This document shows positions 17,434 to 23,668 of a stretch of 64,000 bases of DNA, one piece after another (position 1 is the stretch's first letter; every line of letters begins with the position of its first letter). The stretch comes from Paractinoplanes ovalisporus. Lineage in GTDB: Bacteria > Actinomycetota > Actinomycetes > Mycobacteriales > Micromonosporaceae. The DNA lies in the NCBI RefSeq assembly GCF_016834655.1, contig NZ_JAENHP010000007.1, positions 62,001-126,000 on the forward strand, given 5' to 3'. The position numbers and the translations under genes were made by a program. The notes beneath the pieces are model-generated. The model did no database searches, was not told where the DNA came from, and was given only the letters and a program-made list of their open reading frames with translations.

Positions 17434-18150
17434 CTAGACCAGGACTTCGGAGAGGAAGGCACGGGTGCGTTCGTGCCGGGGTTTGTCGAGGACCTCGGTG
17501 GGCGGGCCCTGTTCGAGCAGACGGCCCTCGTCGAGGAAGACGATGGTGTCGGCCACCTCGCGGGCGAAGCCGATCTCGTGGGTGACGACCACCATCGTGG
17601 TGCCGGCCTTGGCCAGGTCGCGCATGACGTCGAGCACCTCGCCGACCAGTTCCGGGTCGAGAGCCGAGGTGGGCTCGTCGAACAGGATCAGCTTGGGCCG
17701 GCGGCCCAGGGCCCGGGCGATCGCGACCCGCTGCTGCTGGCCGCCGGAGAGCTGACGGGGATAGGAGTGCGCCTTGTCGGCCAGTCCGACCCGCTCGAGC
17801 AGCTCGATCCCGCCGCCGGCTTCGGCCACGTTCTGCAGCGCGGTCATGTGCGGGAACAGGTTGAACGTCTGGAAGACGAACCCGATGCGGGCGCGCTGCT
17901 TGAGGATGTGGCGCTCGCTCAGTTCGTGCAGCTTGGTGCCGGCCCGGCGGTAGCCGATCAGCTCACCGTCGACGCGCACCCGGCCCCGGTCCACCTTCTC
18001 GAGGTGGTTGATGCAGCGCAGCAGCGTCGACTTGCCCGATCCCGAGGGGCCGAGGACGACCGTGACGCTTCCGGCCGGGACGGTCAGGGTGATGTCGTGC
18101 AGGACTTCGAGCGTGCCGAACGACTTGTGCACACCGCTGATCTCGATCAT
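17434..18150 (-). CDS. polar amino-acid ABC transporter ATP-binding protein
   Basis: A 238-residue ATPase of the GlnQ/HisP/TcyN type. Walker A is GPSGSGKST near 33-41, the signature is LSGGQQQRVAIARAL, Walker B is LILFDEPTSALDPEL, and the switch His is in VVVTHEIGFA. The ATG at 18150 overlaps the permease stop by 4 bp. It should energise import together with the downstream binding protein. Confidence 0.92.
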   Translation of the reverse strand: MIEISGVHKSFGTLEVLHDITLTVPAGSVTVVLGPSGSGKSTLLRCINHLEKVDRGRVRVDGELIGYRRAGTKLHELSERHILKQRARIGFVFQTFNLFPHMTALQNVAEAGGGIELLERVGLADKAHSYPRQLSGGQQQRVAIARALGRRPKLILFDEPTSALDPELVGEVLDVMRDLAKAGTTMVVVTHEIGFAREVADTIVFLDEGRLLEQGPPTEVLDKPRHERTRAFLSEVLV

Positions 18151-19028
18151 CGGACGTACCCCCGGGAGTAGCGGCGCTCGACGTAGTGCTGCAGGACCGA
18201 CAGGGCGGCGGTCAGGACGACGTACCAGACGGTGGCGACCATCAGCAGCGGCACGACCCGTCCGTTGCGGCCGTAGATGACCTGCACCTGATAGAACAGC
18301 TCGCCGATGGCCAGGACGTACACCACCGAAGTGCTCTTGAGCAGGTTGACCAGTTCGTTGGCCGCGTTCGGCAGGATCGCCCGCATGGCCTGGGGCAGCA
18401 CGATGCGGCGGAACTGCCGCAGCCGCGGGATGCCCAGCGCGGCCGCCGCCTCCATCTGACGCGAGTCGACCGACAGGATCCCGGCGCGCACGATCTCGGC
18501 GGCGTACGCGGCCTCGTGCAACGCCAGGCCGAGCAGGGCCGCCCCGAATGCGCTGACCAGGCTCGAGGTCTCGAAGTGGAGGAAGCCTGGGCCGAACGGG
18601 ACGCCGATCTGCAGCCGGTCGTAGAGGTAGCCCAGGTTGGCCCAGAACAGCAGCTGCACGATCAGCGGCACCGAGCGGAACACCCAGATGAACGTCCAGG
18701 ACACCGTACGGAGAACCGGGTTCTTCGACAGGCGCATCGGAGCGAGCAGGATGCCGCCCGCGAACCCGAGCACCGCGCCCGCGAAGGTGAGTTCGAGGGT
18801 GATGAGCAGCGCGTCCATCACCGACTTCTCGAAGAACCAGCCGAAGAACGTGCCCCACTCCCAGCCCGGGTTGGTGACCAGGCCGTGCAGGAACTGGGCG
18901 ACGACGAGCAGGACGGCGGCGGCCGCGACCCAGCGCCAGGGGTGCCGGGCCGGCACCACGACCAGGTCGTCGGGAGGGTCGGTGCTCGGGCGGCTGGTTG
19001 CCGCGCGAGCCGAGGACAGAAGACTCAC
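18147..19028 (-). CDS. polar amino-acid ABC transporter permease
   Basis: A 293-residue HisM/GlnP-type permease. The polar N-terminal ~30 residues are followed by one extra helix near 33-50 and the five-helix core. The ATPase-contact EAA loop reads EAAAALGIPRLRQFRRIVLPQA-like at residues ~200-220, the usual EAAxxLG..P form. It is first in a five-gene minus-strand operon (permease, ATPase, binding protein, two flavin monooxygenases). The divergent side holds two further luciferase-like genes, and the shared upstream DNA carries CCTAT/ATAGG elements. Confidence 0.9.
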   Translation of the reverse strand: MSLLSSARAATSRPSTDPPDDLVVVPARHPWRWVAAAAVLLVVAQFLHGLVTNPGWEWGTFFGWFFEKSVMDALLITLELTFAGAVLGFAGGILLAPMRLSKNPVLRTVSWTFIWVFRSVPLIVQLLFWANLGYLYDRLQIGVPFGPGFLHFETSSLVSAFGAALLGLALHEAAYAAEIVRAGILSVDSRQMEAAAALGIPRLRQFRRIVLPQAMRAILPNAANELVNLLKSTSVVYVLAIGELFYQVQVIYGRNGRVVPLLMVATVWYVVLTAALSVLQHYVERRYSRGYVR

Positions 19029-19086
19029 GGGGGTCCTTCCGGCGAGGGGCTGCTTCCGACGCTAGGGCAGCACCCCTAAAACCCTC

Positions 19087-19180
19087 AATACCTATCGGGT
19101 GTATATGTTTTACGGGCCTGTCAACGACGCGGGCCGCCGCCGGCCCGGCCCTTGCTTATCTCCTATTCAAGCTATAGGAA
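19087..19180. promoter_or_regulatory. divergent control region with CCTAT/ATAGG half-sites
   Basis: Between the transporter operon (minus) and the luciferase-like genes (plus) are ACCTATCGGGTGTAT near 19089 and the inverted repeat TCCTAT-N6-TATAGGA near 19161-19179. The shared CCTAT core suggests one regulator acts at two sites. A sulfur-responsive factor is a context guess. Confidence 0.35.
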
Positions 19181-19207
19181 AAAGGGGGTCGACCTCTGGA
19201 GGTGGAG

Positions 19208-19384
19208 ATGCGTCGCCGGTCCCGGCTGATCGCCGCCGTGACAACCGCGCTGGTCGCGGGCTGCTCCGGCAGCGCCGGCACCGACTCCGCGGCGGCGGGC
19301 TGCTCCGGCAGCGCCGGCACCGACTCCGCGGCGGCCGGCTCGCCGGCAGCGGGACGGGCTGGTGGTCGAGCAAGGACGTGTTGA
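19208..19384 (+). CDS. short lipoprotein-like ORF, probable truncated binding-protein gene
   Basis: The ATG at 19208, with GGAGG 5 nt upstream, opens a 58-residue frame: a basic start, hydrophobic core and lipobox LVAGCSGS, as in an ABC binding protein. A perfect 39-bp duplication then repeats AGCSGSAGTDSAA, and the frame stops soon after. Another frame downstream reads WWSSKDVLTTFFNVLNT, which could be a leftover C terminus. It is either a degraded solute-binding lipoprotein of the neighbouring sulfur-type locus or a very small lipoprotein. The duplication copies the lipobox cysteine. Confidence 0.4.
   Translation: MRRRSRLIAAVTTALVAGCSGSAGTDSAAAGCSGSAGTDSAAAGSPAAGRAGGRARTC
19256..19333. repeat. 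perfect 2 x 39-bp direct repeat
   Basis: Units 19256-19294 and 19295-19333 are identical. Thirty-nine bases is 13 codons, so the reading frame is kept. Confidence 0.9.
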
Positions 19385-19409
19385 CGACGTTTTTCAACGT
19401 CCTCAACAC
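19378..19409. other. hairpin with 14-bp stem (possible terminator)
   Basis: GTGTTGACGACGTT (19378-19391) pairs with AACGTCCTCAACAC (19396-19409) across a TTTC loop with one mismatch. No T-run follows. It lies between the short lipoprotein frame and the luciferase-like genes and could be a terminator or an mRNA control element. Confidence 0.45.
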
Positions 19410-19459
19410 GAATACACCCGTGCACTGATTGACGCGGTGCCGACGCTGGAGGTGTCGCG

Positions 19460-20506
19460 ATGAAGTTTCTGTTGATCACGTTGATTGCCGAGCAGGACGC
19501 GAGCCGGCCCGCGCGGGAACGACTGCGCGAGGTTGTGGACAACGCCGTGCTGGCCGAGGAGCTGGGGTTCGACGGGTTCGGCGTGGGGGAGCGGCACGAG
19601 CGGCCGTTCTTCTCGTCGTCGCCGCCCGTCGTGCTCAGCCACATCGCCGCCATCACCTCGCGGATCCGGCTGTTCACCGCGGTGACCACGCTCAGCCTGC
19701 TCGACCCGGTGCGGGCGTTCGAGGACTACTCGACGCTCGACAACCTCTCCGACGGCCGTCTCGAGCTCATCATCGGCAAGGGGAACGGCGCGGCGCAGGC
19801 CAAGTTGTTCCACGTCACCGCCGACGATCAGTGGGACCGCAACCGCGAGAGCTACGAACTGTTCCGACGCCTGTGGAGAGAGCCGCGTGTCACCTGGGCG
19901 GGGCGTTTCCGGCCATCGCTGACCGACGCCGAGACCTGGCCCCGCCCGCTGCAGCAGCCGATCCGGGTGTGGCACGGCAGCGCCACCAGCCGCGAGTCGG
20001 TCGACCTGGCCGCCAAGTTCGGCGACCCGCTGTTCTCGGCCAACGTCACCAACCCGATCGAGCCCTACGCGGAACTGATCCACTTCTACCGTGAGCGGTG
20101 GGCCCACTACGGTCACCGGCCCGAGGACGCGCTCGTGGGCGCGGGCAGTGCCGGTTTCTACGCCGCCCGCACATCGCAGGAAGCCGTCGAGACGTACCGG
20201 CCGCTCTACGAAGCCCGGATCGCGCTGTTCCGCAAGGTGGGCGTCGAGCCGGTCTTCCCCACCCTGGAGGACGCGATCGAACGCAGCTCCATCCTGGTCG
20301 GCAGCCCACAGCAGATCATCGACAAGGTTCACCGCTACCACGCCGAGTTCGGTCACGAGGTCATGCACCTGCACGCCGACGCCGACGGCCTGACCGACAA
20401 GCAGCACCGGGCCACGCTGGAGCTTTTCCAGTCCGAGATCGCCCCGGCGCTGCGCCGCGACATCCCGAGCCGCCCGTTTCCCGCCACCCTTGGAGGAATC
20501 TCATGA
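19460..20506 (+). CDS. LLM-class flavin-dependent oxidoreductase (bacterial luciferase-like)
   Basis: A 348-residue luciferase-fold enzyme. The start MKFLLITLIAEQD, GFDGFGVGERHERPFF near 36-50 and DNLSDGRLELIIGKGNG near 97-113 are typical of alkanal monooxygenase-like proteins. GGAGG lies 7 nt before the ATG. Its stop overlaps the start of a second luciferase-like gene (ATGA). With the divergent transporter and two NtaA-type enzymes, it gives four flavin monooxygenases in 7 kb. Substrate unknown. Confidence 0.8.
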   Translation: MKFLLITLIAEQDASRPARERLREVVDNAVLAEELGFDGFGVGERHERPFFSSSPPVVLSHIAAITSRIRLFTAVTTLSLLDPVRAFEDYSTLDNLSDGRLELIIGKGNGAAQAKLFHVTADDQWDRNRESYELFRRLWREPRVTWAGRFRPSLTDAETWPRPLQQPIRVWHGSATSRESVDLAAKFGDPLFSANVTNPIEPYAELIHFYRERWAHYGHRPEDALVGAGSAGFYAARTSQEAVETYRPLYEARIALFRKVGVEPVFPTLEDAIERSSILVGSPQQIIDKVHRYHAEFGHEVMHLHADADGLTDKQHRATLELFQSEIAPALRRDIPSRPFPATLGGIS

Positions 20507-21807
20507 CCGTGCCGCTGTCCATTCTGGACCTCGCTCCGCTGGTCTCCGGCGGCACCGTCGGCGACGCCCTGCGCCGTACGCTCGACCTGGCGCGGGCGGC
20601 CGAACGGTTCGGCTACCACCGTTACTGGGTGGCCGAGCACCACCTCACGCCCGGGGTGGCCAGCTCGCAGCCGGCTCTGCTGCTGGGGCAGATCGCGGCC
20701 GCCACCGAGCGGATCCGGCTGGGGTCGGGGGCGCTGCAGACGGGGTATCTGACGCCGTTGGCCGCGCTGGAGCAGTTCGGGTTGCTCGACGCCCTCTATC
20801 CGGGCCGTTTCGACCTCGGGCTGGGTCGCTCCGCCCAGCGCCGCAAGACAGCCGTCACCGAGGCCTCGTCACCGTCGTCCACAGCTTCCGAGGCCGTGCG
20901 GGTGTCGTCCACAGGCTCTGAGGCCTCGTCACCGTCGTCCACAGCTTCTGAGGCCGCGCCGGTGTCGTCCACAGGTTTGGGGGCGACGCCTGCGTTTTCC
21001 ACGGGTTCGGGGGCGGCGTCGGCGGTTTCCACAGCTTCTGGCTCTGGGGCGGTGTCGTCCACAGGTGCTGAGGCGCGCGAGGTTGACGGGCTGCTCATTC
21101 CGGAACACTTCGACTTCACGGCGTTGGCGACGTCGCCGCGGGCGGCGCTGTTCGGCAAGCTGCTCAAGCAACCCGGCGCCGAACCGCTCGACCTCGAGCA
21201 GGTGGTGGACGACATCCAGACACTGATCGCGGGGCAGTACACCGACGGGCTCGGGAACGAGGCTCACGCCGTACCCGGGGAAAACGCCGACCTCGAACTG
21301 TGGATTCTCGGCAGCAGCGGGGGCGAGAGCGCTCGGGTGGCCGGAGCACGCGGGCTGCCGTTCGCCGCGAACTACCACGTCGCGCCGGCCAAGGTGCTCG
21401 AGGCGGTGGACGCGTACCGGGCCGCCTTCCGCCCCTCGAAAGTTCTGTCGGCGCCGCACGTCATGGTGAGCGCTGACGTCGTGGTGGCCGAGGACGACGC
21501 CACGGCCGAGCGGCTTGCCATCCCGTACGGGCTCTGGGTCCGAAGCATCCGCAACGGCACCGGCGCGATCCCGTTCCCGTCGGTCGAGGAGGCGCTGGCC
21601 CACGAGTGGACCGGCGCCGACCGTGAACTGGTGGCCGACCGGCTCGACACTCAGTTCGTCGGGACGCCGCGCAGGGTGGCCGAGCGGTTGGAGACCCTAC
21701 GGCGGGTGACCGGAGCCGACGAACTGCTCGTCACCACCATCACGCACGAGCACACGGACCGTGTCCGGTCGTTCGAACTGCTGGCCCGGCACTGGCAGGG
21801 CCACTAG
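20503..21807 (+). CDS. MsnO8-type LLM oxidoreductase carrying an in-frame 7 x 10-residue repeat insert
   Basis: A 434-residue luciferase-like protein. MTVPLSILDLAPLVSGGT, YHRYWVAEHH, LGSGALQTGYL and FDLGLGRS give a normal N-terminal barrel half of the MsnO8 group. After residue ~118 a Ser/Ala/Thr-rich stretch of about 75 residues, built from seven 30-bp units, interrupts the family sequence, which resumes at GLLIPEHFDF. The usual family length is about 330-360, so the insert explains the excess. The frame is open and RBS TGGAGGAA precedes the ATG, so the gene is probably expressed with a flexible loop. It shares stop-codon bases with the converging SDR gene. Confidence 0.75.
   Translation: MTVPLSILDLAPLVSGGTVGDALRRTLDLARAAERFGYHRYWVAEHHLTPGVASSQPALLLGQIAAATERIRLGSGALQTGYLTPLAALEQFGLLDALYPGRFDLGLGRSAQRRKTAVTEASSPSSTASEAVRVSSTGSEASSPSSTASEAAPVSSTGLGATPAFSTGSGAASAVSTASGSGAVSSTGAEAREVDGLLIPEHFDFTALATSPRAALFGKLLKQPGAEPLDLEQVVDDIQTLIAGQYTDGLGNEAHAVPGENADLELWILGSSGGESARVAGARGLPFAANYHVAPAKVLEAVDAYRAAFRPSKVLSAPHVMVSADVVVAEDDATAERLAIPYGLWVRSIRNGTGAIPFPSVEEALAHEWTGADRELVADRLDTQFVGTPRRVAERLETLRRVTGADELLVTTITHEHTDRVRSFELLARHWQGH
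20860..21069. repeat. 7 x 30-bp tandem repeat inside the LLM gene
   Basis: Seven consecutive units of exactly 30 bp start at 20860, 20890, 20920, 20950, 20980, 21010 and 21040. Each contains TCCAC(A/G) at the same phase, five of them as TCGTCCACA. The units encode ten-residue blocks of the type E-A-x-x-x-S-S-T-x-S. Confidence 0.95.
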
Positions 21808-22790
21808 CTCACGGTGACGCCGGCCCGTGCGACCAGTTCGGCCGACTCGGCCAGGAATGCCGCGCGGTGGCTCTCGGTCAGGCCGGGGGAGGGCAGGATG
21901 ACGGCGCCCTTTCGGTCGAGCAGGGCGCCGCTGTGGCCGTCGAGGTCGGGTGACATCAGGACAGGCGTGAGGCGTTGCGCATACCGGTCGGCGCTGGTCG
22001 TGACGAGGCCGAGCGCGCCCTCGAAGAGGCGGTGGCGGAGGGTTCCCGGGCCGAAGAGGTTGCCGCGGATCTCGGACTTGACGAAGCCGGGGTTGAGGCC
22101 GAGGACGTCGAGGTGGGGGTACCGGGCGGCGGCGTCGAGGACGAGGATCTCGTTGCCGGCCACGGTGTTCATGTGCACGGGCATGCTCTTGTACGTACGT
22201 TCGGCGTTCAGGTCACCCAGGGTGCCGGTCTGGCCGTTGCCGGGGAAGCCCATGACGAACACGCGGGGCCGGCCGTTGGCGCCTTGCTCGTACGGCCCAT
22301 GTTCGTTTGATCCTTGCTTGTGCGCGCCTTGTTCGTTTGCGCCCTGGTTGTGCGCGCTCTGTGCGTTCGGGCCCTGCTCGTTCGCGCGTTGTTTGTCTGC
22401 GCCCAGCCTGTCGGCGATCGCGCGGAGGATGACGAGCCGGCTCAGGTAGCTGACCGCGGTGTCACGTTCGATGCCCTCGGCCGTCTCCTGGCGCTGGGGC
22501 GCGGCGAGGATGCCGGTGGTGAAGATGAGCAGGTCGAGCGACTCGGCCGGCAGCTGCTCGGCGACACGTCCGGCCTCGCGCATCAGGCCGAGGTCGGCCG
22601 GGCGGAACTCGATGCCCGGCACGTCGGCGTCACGGAACGTACGGCCGACCACCGTTACATGTGCCCCACCGGCCGCCAGGGTGCGGCTCAGGGCTCGGCC
22701 GATGCCGCCGGTGCCACCGATCACGGCGACGTTCAGGCCGGTCACGCCGGCGGTCCGCAGGGGCCGGGGCATCGTCTCGTCGCGCTTCAT
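21804..22790 (-). CDS. SDR-family oxidoreductase with an in-frame 8 x 5-residue repeat
   Basis: A 328-residue short-chain dehydrogenase-like protein. The NAD(P) motif GGTGGIG is at 25-31. IFTTGIL stands at the NNAG position, and LGLNPGFVKSEI resembles the family PG motif. Residues ~132-171 are eight copies of a five-residue unit such as NEQGA or HNQGA; the enzyme sequence then resumes at RPRVFVMGF. AAGGAG lies 7 nt before the ATG. It is divergent from a MarR gene with palindromes between, so it is the likely MarR target. I do not see a clean YxxxK in the usual place (AERTYKSM may supply it). Confidence 0.7.
   Translation of the reverse strand: MKRDETMPRPLRTAGVTGLNVAVIGGTGGIGRALSRTLAAGGAHVTVVGRTFRDADVPGIEFRPADLGLMREAGRVAEQLPAESLDLLIFTTGILAAPQRQETAEGIERDTAVSYLSRLVILRAIADRLGADKQRANEQGPNAQSAHNQGANEQGAHKQGSNEHGPYEQGANGRPRVFVMGFPGNGQTGTLGDLNAERTYKSMPVHMNTVAGNEILVLDAAARYPHLDVLGLNPGFVKSEIRGNLFGPGTLRHRLFEGALGLVTTSADRYAQRLTPVLMSPDLDGHSGALLDRKGAVILPSPGLTESHRAAFLAESAELVARAGVTVS
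22278..22397. repeat. 8 x 15-bp tandem repeat inside the SDR gene
   Basis: Eight units of exactly 15 bp encode the degenerate pentapeptide [N/H/Y/D]-[E/K/N/A]-[Q/H]-[G/S/R]-[A/P/S] on the minus strand. Confidence 0.9.
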
Positions 22791-22811
22791 CGCCGTGCTC
22801 CTTCGAATCGG

Positions 22812-22882
22812 TTGACCCGTTCAATGGTTGAGCGAGTCACGTATCCGAGAGTAGCCTAATGCGTGAGTCAGTCAACTGTTGA
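22812..22882. promoter_or_regulatory. candidate MarR operators between SDR and marR genes
   Basis: TTGACCCGTTCAA (22812-22824), TCAATGGTTGA (22821-22831) and the perfect TCAAC-T-GTTGA (22872-22882) all share TTGA/TCAA arms. The last sits just upstream of a TAATCT -10-like element for the MarR gene, so binding there would give autoregulation. Confidence 0.55.
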
Positions 22883-22905
22883 GTCGGCGTAGTAATCTTG
22901 GTCGC

Positions 22906-23412
22906 ATGTCGTCGACTCGAGAGGTCCGGTTCGCGCAGGCGAGCAGGCTGTCGCAGCTGCTGATCGGGATCGCCGAGCAGGCGCGGGCCGACTTCACGTC
23001 CACGGTTGCCGAGTTCGGGCTGCCGGTGCCGCTGGCCCGGGTGCTCGTGCTGCTCACCACGCCGGCGCCGATGCGCGACCTGGCCGCGCAGATGCACTGC
23101 GACCGGTCGTACATCACCGGTCTGGCCGACCAGCTCGAGGAGCGCGGCCTGATCACGCGCATCCCTGGCCGCGACCGGCGGGTCAAGCTGCTGACGCTGA
23201 CCGAGGCCGGGGTGGCGTTGCGTGACCAGGTCTCCGAGGCGGTCGCCGAGCGCAACATCATCCTGCGCCGCCTCAGCGACGACGAGCGGAGCACGCTGGC
23301 GCCGCTGCTGGAACGCCTCTACGACGGCGACCCCGACAACGCGTGCGGCCCCGAAGACCCGGCGTGCGGCCCGACCTACCTGGCGGGTCAGGCGTCACCC
23401 GGTTCGCGCTGA
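22906..23412 (+). CDS. MarR-family transcriptional regulator
   Basis: A 168-residue winged-helix regulator. LAAQMHCDRSYITGLADQLE is the recognition helix and GLITRIPGRDRRVKLLTLT the wing, followed by a dimerisation helix. The C terminus has a Cys-containing tail (ACGPEDPACGP). The ATG at 22906 is preferred: TAATCT lies 7 nt upstream, as in leaderless actinobacterial transcripts. It probably represses the divergent SDR gene and itself. Confidence 0.88.
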   Translation: MSSTREVRFAQASRLSQLLIGIAEQARADFTSTVAEFGLPVPLARVLVLLTTPAPMRDLAAQMHCDRSYITGLADQLEERGLITRIPGRDRRVKLLTLTEAGVALRDQVSEAVAERNIILRRLSDDERSTLAPLLERLYDGDPDNACGPEDPACGPTYLAGQASPGSR

Positions 23413-23494
23413 GATTCCCGCGCTGCCCACTCAGCGTCTCCTGCGTCGCTTCGTCGCTGCGTCGTGATGCGGCCGCGAGCGTGCGTGCCCGCTC

Positions 23495-23622
23495 GCGGCC
23501 TTGGCCGGTCGACTGCGTGGGTCCGCTCGTGCCCTTGGCCGGTCGACTACGTCGCCCCTGCTCACGCCCTCGGTCTTCCGACCGCGTGGGCCCGCTCAGG
23601 CCCTCGGTCCCCGACCGCTCGT
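23495..23622. repeat. degenerate ~35-bp tandem repeat, about 3.6 copies, intergenic
   Basis: Units start near 23495, 23531, 23566 and 23600 with the core GCCxTxGGCCGGTCGAC. They fill the gap between the converging MarR and xylanase genes; no gene is apparent in 23413-23668. Confidence 0.6.
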
Positions 23623-23668
23623 GCCCCAGTTCGGCAGCGTCGCCCCCGCTGGACGGAGGCGACGCGTA

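Noticed and set aside
20860..21069. Replication origin or datA-like locus as a firm call
   Set aside because: The 9-mers are within a coding frame and no dnaA, dnaN or AT-rich unwinding region is near; kept only as a speculative finding.
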